The notes below the pieces were generated by a model, which was not told the origin of the DNA, did not search any database, and saw only the letters and a list, made by a program, of their open reading frames with translations. Position numbers and translations under genes: made by a program. A DNA stretch of 64,000 nucleotides from Erpobdella octoculata (lineage: Eukaryota; Annelida; Clitellata; Hirudinida; Erpobdellidae). The stretch covers positions 26,001-90,000 of the forward strand of contig OZ022242.1 of assembly GCA_963978895.1 (NCBI GenBank). Direction: 5' to 3'. Positions 11,186-46,194 of the stretch are shown here, one piece after another (position 1 is the first letter of the stretch; the number at the start of each line of letters is the position of its first letter).

Positions 11186-11645
11186 GTTTTTTTATCGTTT
11201 TTTTCTTTCGCTCCCGTTTCTTTTCCCGCTTACTCTTACATTTCCCGCTTCGGGTCATTTTTCACCGAAATCGGCCGATGACGCTATACTAGAACTTTAC
11301 CCTAGCCTCAACAGCTCATGCTGTCTCCAGCTCATAAGAACTCCTTGGGTGCTACACCTGCACTACAATAATAGCGACTTTTCATAAATTCAAACGTGCT
11401 CCCCAACAAATTCGCTATATAAAAAGTTTTACTTACTTCTAGTATGTCAATGAAACATCAGCTGCCTGTCGTCAACATTCGATTTTGGAAGACCACGAAA
11501 TTATAACCTAGAGACGATCATTCGAGAAAGAACGACAAAACGACACACAGTAGACGGGAAATGGATATATTGCTATTCCATAGACGAAACAATAAACAAA
11601 ATAATAATAATAATAATAATATATGATAAATTATATATTTTATAA

Positions 11646-13003
11646 TCTATATATATAAAAGAATATGTCCTGACTGACTGACTGACTGACTGACTGACTG
11701 ACTGACTGACTGACTGACTGACTGACTGACAGATGACTGACTGATAATCAACGCCGAGCTCAAACGCCTTATTCTAGGAACGTGAAATTTGGAACTTATA
11801 TTGCTTTTATAGCGTAAACATCCGCTAAGAAAGGATTTTTGAAAATTTTGCTCCTGAGGGGAAAAAACTGGAAAACAAACTTTTTTCTAAAACAATGTAT
11901 ATCTCGAAAACCAAAAATGAGGAGATTTTGAAATTTGGTATATAGATTCTTTTTGAAAAATAAAAAGATACGTGTTTCACCATTTTTTGAAAATTCGGTT
12001 TCCCGGATTTCAAATGTGGGTTGGAAAATTGGGTTATTTGGTTTTTAAAGTAGCTGCTACTCAAAAACTGTGAATGCTACAGGAGTGAAAATTAGTATTT
12101 AGTTTCTACTCTAAAAATAATGAAATACGTGTTTTAGCATTTTTTGAAAATTTGGTTTCCAGGACTTCAAATGTGGGGTGGAAAATAGGGTTATTTGTTT
12201 TTTAAAGTAACTGCTACTCAAAAACTGTAAATACCACAGATGTAAAAATTAGTATTTAGTTTCTATTCTAAAAATAAAGATATACGTGTTTTACCATTTT
12301 TTTAAAATGTGGTTTTCAGGACCTCAAATGTGGGGTGGAAAATAAGGTTATTTGGTTTTTAATGTAACTACTACTCGAAAACAGTAGCTGCTACAGGAGT
12401 AAAAATTAGTATTTGGTTTCTACTCCAGAAATAATGATATACGTGTTTTACCAGTTTTTGAAAATTTGGTTTCCAGTTCCAGGACCTCAAATGTGAGGTG
12501 GAAAAAAGGTTATTTGATTTTAAAATAACTGCTACTCAAAAACTGTAAGTGCTACAGATGTGAAAAATAGTATTTTGAGGTTTTGTGCCGGTTAAAAGTA
12601 AATGAGTTCAGTTTATCACCGGACGGACGAGCCAAGCCGTTATTTTAGGGTCTTCATACGGCCCTGCCCAAACCTTAAATCAAGGTGGGACGGGCCGAGA
12701 TTTTTAACCAAGTATATAGACATATTAGTGATTTTAGGGTGTTCAGGCTAAACGTGAAGTCAAGGTGGGACGGGCCGAAGTTTTTCATCAAGTATATAGA
12801 ACTTCTAGGCCTGTAAAAACGGGCCGGGCCCATATTAGACGGGCCGTGCCGGGCCAGGAATTTCGGTTTTTGAAACGGGACAAGTTGTCGACGGGCCGAG
12901 CCGAGCCGAGACCTAAAAAATTGATCCGTGCAGTACTCTACTATGTATGCATGGTTCAAATTCTCAAATTTCATGCGAGCGAAGCCGCTACGGGCACTGC
13001 TAG
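11646..13003 (+). mobile_element. Non-autonomous Helitron-like element
   Basis: The left end is A followed by TCTATATATATAAAAG; the right end is a GC-rich imperfect hairpin (GCGAGCGAAGCCGCTACGGGC) ending CTAG and followed by T. This fits Helitron rules: 5' TC, 3' CTRR, insertion between A and T, no target duplication. The interior starts with a GACT microsatellite (about 11670-11730), then a tandem of ~158-bp units, then GGGACGGGCC-rich repeats. No Rep/helicase coding is present. Confidence 0.6.
11941..12575 (+). repeat. Four tandem ~158-bp units inside the Helitron-like element
   Basis: Each unit contains TTTGGTTTCCAGGAC, CTTCAAATGTGGGGTGG, GGTTATTTG and CTGCTACTCAAAAACTG in the same order. 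Units begin near 11985, 12150, 12305 and 12460. Divergence of about 10-15% between them shows they are not recent. Confidence 0.65.
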
Positions 13004-14020
13004 TATAATATATATTTTATATTGCCGCAATATTTTTGGGAAATATTAGAAACTCAATTCGGACATCTTTCGTATTTCTAAATCGAGTGTATTTGAAATC
13101 ACAGTTTGTGTTGAAAAACTCGTTTTTTTCTTTACTTGTTAATTTTATAAACCTGTTAATTGTTATACAAATTCATTGCAACTTTTTATCAGGACCCACC
13201 TATTTTTCAAAAAATCTAAAATTTTCAAAACACTCCTTTAATTTTTCATCCAGAAAAACTGATGGCCGGAGCTGATGACCGAAGGGGAGCTATCCGGGGA
13301 TATTTTTTCCATATAGTTTTAATTTTTAATAAACTCACCAGTTCAGGGGGGCCCACTAAACCATCATAGGGTTTCGTGGGTCTATCCATAAAAAAAACTC
13401 ACTCTAACCTCAAAAACCTAAAATATCAGAATAGTTGTTGGAAGTGTACCTATATAAAATTGCAGATTGTGTTTAATTTAAAACAAAAACAGTCCTTTTC
13501 GCTCTAAGACGCTTCGTTAAGGAGGTTTAAAATTTGGAAAAATTAATTTTGTCAAAACTGGAAAATTACTTGATATTCGAATACAGCTCGACCCGTCGAT
13601 CACGAAAATAAGGTCTTTTTTGCTCTAGGACGCTCCGTTTCAACTTTTAGAGTTGAAAAACTACTTTCGCAAGAGCGTTACTCTGCTATCACTCAGTGGC
13701 GTAGCTAGGGGGGAGCAGGGGGAGCGGCCGCTCCCCCTGAGACCATTTTCCAAAAAGTGGGGCCTTTTTGGCCTTCTCAAGAATTAAAATAAATATTTTA
13801 TTAAATTTAGGGCTGTCAAAAATCTGTTAAAATCCCAACCGGGTATGTTGATTGATTATCAGCAAATAAGCAGTAACAGATTTTCTATCATACATGACTG
13901 TATTGTGTGACTCTTCGTTCTTCTAATATTCTGGAAAAAAGTGTTAGAGAAGGCTTTCAGTTTATCCACATATTTACAGAAAAGCAGTATTGATTTGGTA
14001 ACAGCTTCTCATTTGATTCA
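13004..14020. other. No host gene; edge of a hAT-like element
   Basis: A sequence CAGTGGCGTAGCTAGGGGGG at 13694 is a typical hAT terminal repeat and probably marks the left end of the element carrying the transposase remnant at 14,030-14,791. A matching right end was not found. The segments at 13,600-13,690 and 15,005-15,050 resemble one another (GAGTTGAAAA then ACTTTCGC), so flanking repeat sequence is duplicated. Confidence 0.4.
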
Positions 14021-14029
14021 ACTATTTGA

Positions 14030-14791
14030 AAACGATATGAAAAACATGAGAGATGAATTTGAATCTGAATTTTAACGTCTTGAGAATGAAGCAGCTGAAC
14101 TTGCTGAAAAATGTGATATTACAACGGAGTATAAGCAACAAAGAATTCGGAAAAGAAAGAGATTCCACGAGGAAATTTCAGAGGATGATGTAATATCTGA
14201 TGCCCGAAAAAAATTCATAGTTGAAACCTACATAGTATCACTCGATTGCATTATAAATAGCACAACTAAAAGATTTGAACATTTTCAAAATGTTGCTTCC
14301 AAATTTAGTTGTTTAGATCCGAAGCATTTTAGCAATGACGATAATGTGACAAGATTAGAATCTTTAGCAGACATGTACTCAGATGTCATCGAAAGTCGAG
14401 ATGAAATTGTGCAAGAGTTTTTTTTCATTTTAAGACATGTACAAGGAAATATTAGGTATAATCAAGAAGGAAAAAAAATTCTAGTGTCGAAGAAATGACC
14501 ATCAACAATGTGCTCAAATTCATGATCGCCAATGACATGTGCTCCATTTTTCCTGGCCTTTTTACAATGTACCGTATTTTTCTGACCTTGCCAATAAACA
14601 GCGCTGGTGCGGAACATTCCTTCAGCCGACTGAAACTCATAAAATCGTACGTGCGTTCTACAATTGGTCAGGACAGGTTGTCAGGTTTAGCCTTGATTAC
14701 GATCGAAAGACAGTTTGCTAGTGAAGTGGATTATAACGAAGTAATCGATAACTTTGCAAGAATGAAGCCCAGACGAAAAAAACTGTTGTAA
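14030..14791 (+). pseudogene. hAT transposase remnant (ZMYM1-like, with dimerisation domain)
   Basis: From about 14,065 the frame reads ELAEKCDITTEYKQQR and RKRKRFHEEIS, with SCLDPKHFSND further on. After a frameshift near 14,495 the last 98 residues contain the hAT C-terminal dimerisation signature: LPINSAGAEHSFSRLKLIK then SYVRSTIGQDRLSGLALI. The catalytic N-terminal part and BED finger are absent or unrecognisable. At least one stop and one frameshift make it a pseudogene. Confidence 0.75.
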
Positions 14792-16429
14792 TTAGTTTAC
14801 ACTGAGTAAGTATATAAACTGTATAATATACTATAATTGTTACTAAACAATACATAATATTGTTTTTCTACCTTTTGGGTGTTCCAGTATTTCTCTTTGA
14901 AATACGAAAATAAATACGTATGTAATAAATGCAATGTACATTATTTGCATTTTTCCAGACCTTTTACGAATGTTTTTGATTTTTAGGAATTTTTTAGGCA
15001 ATTTTGGAGTTGAAAATTTACTTTCGCTTGAGAATAACCTTGCTATGACTACATCTAATTGCTTTAAACAAATTTTTACATCTCTCTCTCTCTCTCATTT
15101 TTTTCTCTCTCGGTCTCGGTTTCTATTCAACAAACGAACTAAATCGTAAGCAAACCAGAATAAATAGTTAAGAGTCCTGTCATGTTCCTTTTTTATACAA
15201 ACCATCAGCGTACAAAGGTGTCAGCGTAAAGTTAGTTCCATCCATCCACAAATCGTGGTGGTCACATTGTGAAACGTATCGAATTAGTCATTCCGCTGGA
15301 TAAGACGTCATTAAATGTTAATTAAAGAACCTCGGGTTAATGTTGTGAAACAACATTTCGTTCAGTTCTACCTCAATTGCAATTCATACCCCTTTTTTCT
15401 TTCTCCCCCGTTTTTTGCCGGGCGAAGCTGCGCCCGCTTGTATAGGGATAGAAGCCCCAGGTCGCAACTAGTCGCAACCTCAAGCAAAACAAGTCAAGAT
15501 TTGCAAATTTTATTTATATAAACATTTTCAACTATCTGCTTTAAAAATGAATATTTATTAAAACATTGGTCTGTAGAAAATATATCCGAAACTTTTTCCA
15601 CTCATTAGAAGGATCGAGCAATTTCATTTCAACGTGGATCATTCTTCAATCACAATAAAAAATGATCAAATTTTCTGATTAAATGTGGCAGTGTTTTCAC
15701 ATGTGAACGATGAATTAAGAGAAGAATCCCAGACAGGAACAGCAAGTTAATTTGAAAATGTTTGTATGACTTAAATAAAAATAAATATTAATTCTGATGA
15801 AGATCAGTAATTGCTTTCAAAATAATTTCCCTGTGTTTGAAATGTGTGATGCCTATCTTCAAAAGTTCTTCATCATCAATGTGTTTCAAGAAGCTGAGGC
15901 TGTCCCAACCGTTGGACATAAAAACATTAAAGTATTGTTTCAAACCGATATTTCTAAGCCATTCCTCTACTGTTTTGACATAACTTGATTGCTGTTCTGT
16001 AACTGTATCAGATATCTGACAAAAATTATATAAATCATGATTTCTCTAGAAGGGTATTAATATAATTTTTTTTCATTTTAATGTAAGTTTAACAATTGCA
16101 AAATAATTTCTCCATTAAACTTGTACAACCTGAACGGAACTTTTATTTGATATTGAAGCTGATTGGCCATCTTTGTTTTTGCTAACCTGTAAACCTGTTA
16201 TTTAATAAAACAAAAAATAAATAAATAACTATAGAACATTTAAATTATGCATTACATAAACATGACTGGTAAATTCCATCACCCTGAACAACATTCCTCG
16301 TATTTCTACTTGGAAGAGCGGGGGGAATAACAGATGCAGAATTACAGGTTCCAGTTTTTTTCTGAAACAAATACAATATTACATAATTACTTCAATTTAG
16401 AAATTTAAAAACGATCTTCATTTCAGTAA
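14792..16429. other. No gene seen
   Basis: Short ORFs only. A hairpin-like GGGCGAAGCTGCGCCC at about 15,419-15,435 behind a pyrimidine-rich stretch recalls the Helitron 3' ends elsewhere in the window, but it does not finish in CTRR. Confidence 0.4.
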
Positions 16430-16740
16430 AATTTATCATCTAAAGAACTTTGTGAGTCAATAGAGGAAGGTTTTTGTGAAAACAAAATGAGATCAGTCAC
16501 AAAATGAGTGGGAGCAGTAGAGCGAGCAGAAACGGGAATGGGAAAGCAAGTGGGAACGGGAAAGCAAGGGGGAACGGAAAAGCGACCGGGAGCGAAAGAT
16601 CGAGCGGGAAAAGAAAAGCGACCAGAAACAGGAGTAAACAGTAACGAGAAAGCGAAGGGGAGCTGGAAAGCAAGCGGGGAACGAAACGGGAGCAAGAAAA
16701 ACGATAGAAAAACCCCGGCCAACGCCGGGTACCCCGCTAT
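16430..16740 (+). mobile_element. Truncated Helitron-like 3' end
   Basis: Purine-rich GCGAGCGGGAA-type repeats lead into the hairpin CCCGGC-caac-GCCGGG followed by TACCCCGCTAT. It is the same family as the elements ending at 10,033 and 58,817, in the opposite orientation. The terminal CTRR is degraded to CTAT. Its end abuts the TAA that closes the candidate SHIP tail exon at 16,741. Confidence 0.4.
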
Positions 16741-16977
16741 TTAATAAATAAAAATTTTAAATGCACTCCTGCTAACAAGTTTAGTGATTTTAGAAACGGT
16801 GGAATACGAGGTTGCCTCATTTTTGTTAGCATGCGAAGTTGGTAGTTGCAACGTTGTTGATTGAGTTGCTTTACAAGTACTCTGTACTTCTTCATAAACT
16901 GAAATTGGTGCAGTCGTCTGAGATAGAAGGAAATCCGTATCCATGTAAACAAGATCCACTGTTGATCATTTACAAAA
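16741..16977 (-). CDS. Candidate terminal tail exon of the SHIP-like gene
   Basis: An acceptor (AATGATCAACAG) at about 16,978 opens a frame with three tyrosine motifs typical of adaptor-binding tails: VYMDTD, VYEEVQ and YSTVSK. It would join in phase to an alternative donor in the preceding SHIP exon (GGCA/GTTTGA at about 17,513), skipping the stop at 17,500. SHIP proteins do carry such phosphotyrosine sites C-terminal to the C2-like region. The junction is inferred; the alternative is that the protein ends at 17,500 and this ORF is fortuitous. Confidence 0.35.
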
Positions 16978-17099
16978 TTAAAACAATCTCATAGTTCTTG
17001 TTCTATTAGCCATAATAGTCATTAGAGTACTTTATTTAGTACACATATGATGATGATGGTTATTAGTCATAATAGTCATTAGCATACTTTATTTAGATA

Positions 17100-17262
17100 C
17101 ATATGATGATGATGACATTAGTAGATAATTAACAACAACTTACTAACCACTAGTAGATAATTAACAACAACAACTTACTAACCACTAGTAGATAATTAAC
17201 AACAACAACTTACTAACCACTAGTAGATAATTAACAACAACAACAACTTACTAACCACTCGT
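17100..17262. repeat. Minisatellite, ~36-bp units
   Basis: Four units of ACTAACCACTAGTAGATAAT plus ACAACAAC of slightly different length. It lies between the candidate SHIP tail exon and the exon ending at 17,500. Confidence 0.85.
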
Positions 17263-17499
17263 CTTTCTTTGAGTGAAATTTCTCGAATCGTCTTTGTTTT
17301 TTGTTTTAATTTGAAGTGAACATCTTCAAATAAACCAATCAAAATTAATTTTATTTAAAAACAAACCAATCAAATTAATTTCATTTAAAAATAAACCAAT
17401 CAAAGTTAATTTCATATAAAAAAAATCCTACATAAGTTAAAATGACCTACAAACTAATCTTAACCATCTGCAATAAAATAAACTAAACAAAAAAATAAA

Positions 17500-30204
<12,705 letters not shown>

Positions 30205-30986
30205 GATTCCTTGAAGTACAAAAAAATACTGTCGACCTTATTTGTTTTTTATCCATACACTACACTACTACACCTAGGCTGCTATATAATTATATAAACC
30301 AGCTACAGCAGACAATTAACAATTAATATCTTCCTGCTTACTAAAACAGTCCATTTCATATCCGGGTTTTCTTCAATTTCAAAATAAACCCGTTTGAGAC
30401 TTGAGGGAAATTACGAAATTACACTGGGCATCTCATTCTTCCAAATACTCTTTCTACCTACCTAAGCGTCCTAGTCCAGTCTACTAGGTCTCTAGGCTAC
30501 TTTACTTACCAGCTACTCCACATTTCTATAAACGCGATTTTCAAAGCTGATAATAACTTATTAAGGCAAGGTATGTCCACAATTTAAAAGCTAGTCATTT
30601 TAAAAGTAGATAGAGTTTTTATAAAAAAAAACGTTTAAGTTAGATTGAAATTTGTTTAATAAATGAATAACTGCTACTCTAGACTCCAAATATTGTTTAG
30701 TGATTATACTTAGTATATCTCATTAAATAAAAAATAAATTTGTCAGCTATACGTATAATAAATTAATCTGTGCATTTTTATTGGTACTTTTAACGTTTAG
30801 TATATACGCTAGTTTAAACAACTTTTAAACCTTTTAATATTTTAATTTGACTTTCCATATCGGCGCATAATTAACGAAAGACAAGCTAATCTATAAGACA
30901 GCTGAGAGCCGAGTTTCTGTTTTCGTCGTGTGGTCACTTGACTGTCTCTGTACGTAGTTACGTAGAAAATTTTAGTAAAAAATAAA
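30205..30986. promoter_or_regulatory. Divergent intergenic region between SHIP (-) and V-ATPase c (+)
   Basis: A 782-base AT-rich gap between two start codons on opposite strands. No TATA box or CpG-rich island stands out; a GC-richer patch at 30,895-30,960 just before the V-ATPase ATG probably holds its transcription start. A shared promoter is inference from the layout. Confidence 0.4.
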
Positions 30987-32001
30987 ATGGAGGCTGGAAT
31001 GAAGGAATTGGTGATTAATGGTGAACCGGTATATGCTCCATTTTTTGGAATACTCGGGGCGTCGTTTGCTATGATTTTTTCAGGTTGTTGTTTGTTAGAT
31101 TTTAATAACGGCTAACGCCTGCCTAACGCTTATCTTTAATCGACTTTAATGATATGATATAATAAATAATATATTCCCATTATACTTAGTATAATGATAA
31201 ATATACTATAGTATAGGTTAAAAAGCTTGTATAATGATCTTATATCCAATCCAATCAATTTGAGCAAACAGTAAAGCTTCATTTCTATTTTATTTAATTT
31301 AATGTATAAAAATGTTTTAATCGTTTGACTTCTAGCTCTGGGAGCAGCATATGGCACTGCTAAATCAGGAACTGGCATTGCCTCAATGGCTGTTTCACGG
31401 CCAGATTTGATCATGAAATCAATTATTCCAGTTGTCATGGCTGGTATCATTGCCATTTATGGACTTGTAGTTGCCGCATTGCTGGCCAACCGGGCTGCAC
31501 CTCCAACTGGTGATGCTTCTGGATATAACCTTTTCAGGTATCTGATGTAAAGTTCATATTCAAAAAGATAAAGTTTATATTTAAAAAGATAAAGTTCATA
31601 TTCAAAAAGATAAAGTTCATATTCAAAAAGATAAAGTTCATATTCAAAAAGATAAAGTTCATATTTGAAGATATAAAGTTTATATTTTAAAATATAAAAA
31701 TTATATTATTAACTCAAACGACATTTGTTATATTTTGTTACGTATTTAGATTTGAAATTTTTAGTTAAAATGATTTTGCACACATTTTATTTCCAGGAGT
31801 TTCCTTCATCTCGGGGCCGGTCTGAGCGTAGGCCTTTCTGGCATGGCTGCCGGTTATGCCATCGGAGTCGTAGGAGACTGCGGAGTTCGAGGAACTGCTC
31901 AGCAAACGCGTCTCTTTGTGGGAATGATTTTGGTGCTCATTTTTGCTGAAGTTCTCGGCTTATACGGGCTTATCGTCGCTTTGATTTTATCTTCGAAATA
32001 A
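30987..32001 (+). CDS. ATP6V0C: V-type H+-ATPase 16-kDa proteolipid subunit c
   Basis: Forms the proton-translocating c-ring of the V0 sector in vacuolar, lysosomal and endosomal membranes. Exons 30987-31083, 31336-31537 and 31797-32001 give 167 aa with matching phases. Four hydrophobic segments are evident. The second half has [16 protein letters not shown], carrying the essential Glu that binds the transported proton. Other conserved blocks are [47 protein letters not shown] and [11 protein letters not shown]. The length is slightly above the usual 155 aa because of a longer N-terminus; a second in-frame Met lies five codons in. The protein is otherwise almost invariant across animals, so the call is secure. 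Confidence 0.97.
31548..31690 (+). repeat. ~21-bp minisatellite at the start of V-ATPase intron 2
   Basis: About seven units of AAAGTTCATATTCAAAAAGAT begin 10 bases after the exon 2 donor at 31,537 (first copy GTAAAGTTCATATTC). Confidence 0.85.
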
Positions 32002-32632
32002 CTTTTTTATTACTGGTTTCAATCATTAGATTGGTTCCTTATTTATTGTGCATATATAGTGAACTCTCATTTATGTCTTTGTAAAATAGCAAGAAATTAC
32101 CCTTTTTGTAGTAAAATAGTAAAATGTAATATTTACTGTTGGGTTTAATTATACAAAAGATGATAATAATTAAAATCGTTATTAAAGGAGCATGGCGATT
32201 CTGGTGCAGGCAGGCTATTCTAGATAAGCAGGTTTGCACCGGTTGTGTTGTTGTTTCTTGCTTTAACTGAGCATGGTCGCTTGCGGTGATCAGACAGTAG
32301 ACAGAACAATGAGACAAGTTTAAATTATGATACTTTAATAAGTCTTTCATAAATGAAATTTTCAACGTTTATTTAAAATAATTGTTTGACGTTTAAAATT
32401 ATTAGAAAAGCGAACGCGTTATAATAACAATATGGTTGAGTAACAAAAGCAAGCCAGATAAAACTAATGTGAGTAAATTAGAGAAAGCGAGTTCGATATG
32501 TCTCGAAGTTGATTTGCTGCCGCTATCTGTTGTGGTGACGACTCGAAAGTTTATATAAAAAATATAATCTCTTGGAAACGTAAATATTGCAGAGGTAGTG
32601 TTGTTTCACACACAAAAAGAAATGTTCGGATT
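32002..32632. other. Convergent 3' intergenic region, no gene seen
   Basis: Lies between the 3' ends of the V-ATPase gene (+) and GHDC (-). Short ORFs only. Confidence 0.5.
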
Positions 32633-38615
<5,983 letters not shown>

Positions 38616-39059
38616 GATGTAAATGATTTCTATCTAAACCAAGATCTTCTCTTTCAAAGCTCCCTCGTCTGCGCACGCATCGCTTTTTTATGCATTTTTG
38701 TTTGTTTTGAGAACCGTTTATATACTCACGACAGCCTAGAATAAGTTACTTTGTAACGCCCACTATTAACGAGGCTGTAGAATTCAATGGTGACTCAACT
38801 ACTAGTGCAAAACACAACAAAAAAGTAATTTCTTGGCAAGCAACATTTATTAAACTCCATGATAAGTTTGTCTACACTTTTACAAATAAAAAATAAACAG
38901 CGAGACGACATTCAAAGAAGAAATAAAAGTCGCTCATCCAAAAAAAAATAAAGTTTTGCGATTTTTTAATGTTTTTTCTTGCTGGTATTAACTTATGTGT
39001 TTCATATGAAGTCTTCAACAGTGTGATCTGACATCTTCACCTCAAGAGATGAAGTGTAG
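38616..39059. other. Intergenic gap between GHDC and PABPC, no gene seen
   Basis: Holds the GHDC 5' flank and the PABPC 3' UTR (both genes on the minus strand). Two AATAAA-type signals in minus orientation (TTTATT near 38,847 and 38,889) may be the PABPC polyadenylation signals. Confidence 0.5.
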
Positions 39060-43407
<4,348 letters not shown>

Positions 43408-45936
43408 ATGGAATATTCGAACGGTAATTTAATCCCAATTTTGCCGAAATCCCAACAGTTTAATAAAAACTTTAAGTATAATTGGTCTGATCGTGTATTT
43501 TCTTCAGTGTTATCTATTCGCTGCAGCAAAACAGATGCCGAACTTCACAAAAAAAAATTTGGTTCAGGTTCGTCATTTCGTGTTGTTATTTTAAAAGTAC
43601 TTTATTTTTTAGCATTTGTTTATATTATAACGTCAAAAGTAATGAATTATTAAATTTGTTGGCTTTGATATGATATTCATAGGGTAAAATTGTATATAAG
43701 ACATATAAGTTATGGTACTCTGCAATAAAAAACATGGAAACTGCTGCTATTTATTAATGTAGGTGTAGGTTGACTACGCCCATGTAAGCCTGAATCCACC
43801 CTGCTTATTGCATTGATTGCATTGGCGTATTTTAGTTAATTATAGTTTAAATAAATATTTTTATGATATGAAAATATTAAAATATTCCATTGTCATCGAG
43901 AATACATGTGTTTTGAAATTTTCAAGTCAATTGGACGTGTAGAAGTGGTCGAAAAATTGATTTAAAAAACCTGAAAATACAACATACAGTGTGAGGTAAA
44001 TAAAAGCGTGTAACAAAAACACTCAAGTTTGAAACAGTTAAACAAATAAGAATCCACTGAACTAAGATTTAATAAAACTTGCACATCCTGAAAAATGAGA
44101 GTGAGACAGGCAGCTCAGCGATAGTCAGATGCGGGATTACAAAATGGATAAAGAGGCACTGCTTCGTCGTTTCGGGAAGTCAGAGGAAGACTACCGCATT
44201 AAGTTTCGAGAGTCAAAGCCCGAACCAGAGAAGATCTGGGAACAGTATCTTCTGCGGCCAGATAGCTATCTCAGATCATGAACCATAGGTGATTTACCAG
44301 GCCGATTTGGATTCCAGCCACCACTTAAAGCTGTTAGAGCAGTTTTCGACTGGTATGAGTACTTGATTAGCCTGGTTTTAGCTGGGTCTGATTCTAAATT
44401 TTTATTTGTATGGTCACAGTCCCAGCATTTCTTTCTTCAGCCATTTTTTCAGAACTTAAAAATTACCTGATTTCTGTTGGTCAGTGAAAGAAGATAGTTT
44501 AATAAATTATCACAAATTTAATATTAAATTGGTTTTTTATGTTTTCGCCTGTGTAGATCAAGTGGCACTGAATTCATTAAATACTTTTCAACAGGTTCCA
44601 AAGGCAAATGTATAAAATACAACGACGAATGGATAACCCCAACAGAATTTGAAGCTAGGTGTGGTTTGGTGAACAGTCGGGATTGGAAGAGAAGTATCCA
44701 ATACGAGGGAAGGAAATTGCAGTGCCTTATTGAAGATGGAATTCTTAGACCACATTCTAAATGCTGTTCGTGTACTCTCTGTTGCGATGGTATTCGCACG
44801 GTCAGTCAATTTTATCTTTATTTTGTTGTTTTAAATATAATATGAAATAATCATCTAAACGTGAAACAATACTATATCGAATCACTACAGAATAATCCCG
44901 TTCGGTACATGCCGTCAAAAATCGTAAGAACCAAATCACTAAGAAACAAGTTCAAGAAGAGGAAAATCGCGGACGACAATTCAAAATCGACGATCGCATT
45001 TCAGAGTTGCGATTCAACCCAACAAAGTTTGTTTTTGCTCATTGAATTTTCAATTTTTTTTTTAAATTTTGTATTGCAATCTCAGAATTAAATAGTTGAT
45101 TGCAGGTAATGATGGTTCTACCAGTAAATCAGCCAAATACGAAAGATGTTCTAAAGAAACTTCTCCATTGTTGTTATTCAATGAGGCTAGTAGTAGAATA
45201 GTTACTCCAGATGTAGAAGATTTTCTTATTAGATTTATTTCTATATGACTTGATTATTTTTTAATTTCAGTACTTAGATGACGTGGCAACAAAGATAAAC
45301 GAAATGAAGAAAATCGTTGAACATCTGAAAGATGATTTTGATGAAAAACTTCTCAAGGCTAAACAAGAAATGGAACAAACAAAAATTAAGGTCTGCTTAT
45401 AATTATAGATTACGTATCCCCCCATACATATATATATCCCCCAATATTTAACATGAATACCAGCCCCCTAACAATTTCTTACTTATGTATGACTGAAACA
45501 CCTTTTACTTGGACAGTTAGTATTAATCACAACTATCAGAACGATAATAATAATTATTATTATACTAATCCAAATAAGAAAAATAGGAATAATTTGGTTT
45601 TTTTTAATTAATATAAGTGATGATATGGTCTTATGTTTTACACACAACTTCATATATGTGACTTAAAACACTCCTACTTACCAATTTAATGTATAGCTGG
45701 CTTTCAAGAGAAAATGTTTTTATTTCTAGCAGATTTTAGCTGATTTATGAATAAAAAGTGCTCAAAATAAACTCAAATTTGTTTTTATATTTCAAAAGGA
45801 GATTGAAGCGCACGAAATAAAATCAAAATTGATAATGGATAGGAGGATCGCGGAAGAAAAACATCTAATGGATATAAAACTCCAGGAAGCTCTGGCACAA
45901 GTCCGTCAGGAGATGTCCGTGATGAAAAATGTTTAA
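43408..45936 (+). CDS. SAND-domain transcription factor, DEAF1/GMEB-like, with C-terminal coiled coil
   Basis: A nuclear DNA-binding regulator by family. Exons 43408-43567, 44595-44800, 44891-45026, 45106-45212, 45271-45390, 45799-45936; all phases match, 288 aa. A stop lies two codons upstream of the ATG. The SAND domain spans the first two exons: IRCSKTDAELHKKKFGSG joined to SKGKCIKYNDEWITPTEFE, then the DNA-contacting SRDWKRSIQYEG, and a Cys-rich end (CCSCTLCCDG). A basic patch follows (KFKKRKI), which may be a nuclear signal. The last two exons encode a charged helix likely to be a coiled coil (MKKIVEHLKDDFDEKLLK; EEKHLMDIKLQEAL). The SAND sequence is nearest DEAF1, but the MYND finger of DEAF1 is absent and the coiled-coil end is more like GMEB. 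Confidence 0.85.
44125..44300 (+). pseudogene. LTR-retrotransposon gag-like fragment in the SAND intron
   Basis: A short frame reads MDKEALLRRFGKSEEDYR then FRESKPEPEK. This resembles the capsid-domain C-terminal lobe of gypsy-type Gag proteins, which share ancestry with SCAN domains (FRxxKPExGE motif). It stops after about 50 residues. No LTR or pol sequence is visible nearby, so it is a relic. Confidence 0.45.
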
Positions 45937-46194
45937 GGCGACCCGAGAAAGACAGACTGTTGTTTATATTAATGATTTGATGTATTAAATGTGATCTTTT
46001 AAATGTTTAATAGATTTTCGTAGCGCGTGGTTTACATTTAAGGATAAAACTTTGAGGTTCATTAATTGATTTTTTATTCATTAAAAGTTTAAAACCAATT
46101 AAAAACTTTTCAATTAAACCATTTCTTAATTAAAATTTCAATAAATTTAGCAATCATATTGATATTTAAAAAAATTTATTTGGCATTCGAATCC

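Larger units (their letters stand above)
10033..11290 (-). mobile_element. Helitron-like 3' part, interrupted by a MULE
   Basis: Read on the minus strand, the left edge shows a GC hairpin (ACCCGGC-aag-GCCGGGT) followed eight bases later by CTAG and a flanking T, the classic Helitron 3' terminus. The body, continuing beyond the MULE at 11186, is the pyrimidine-rich CGCTCCCGTTTC sequence also present in the copies at 16,430-16,740 and 58,817-59,396. The 5' end is not clear; the right limit given is approximate. Confidence 0.45.

Noticed and set aside
15395..15480. Another Helitron 3' end
   Set aside because: A GC hairpin is present, but the following sequence (GCTTGTA) lacks CTRR and there is no matching 5' end.
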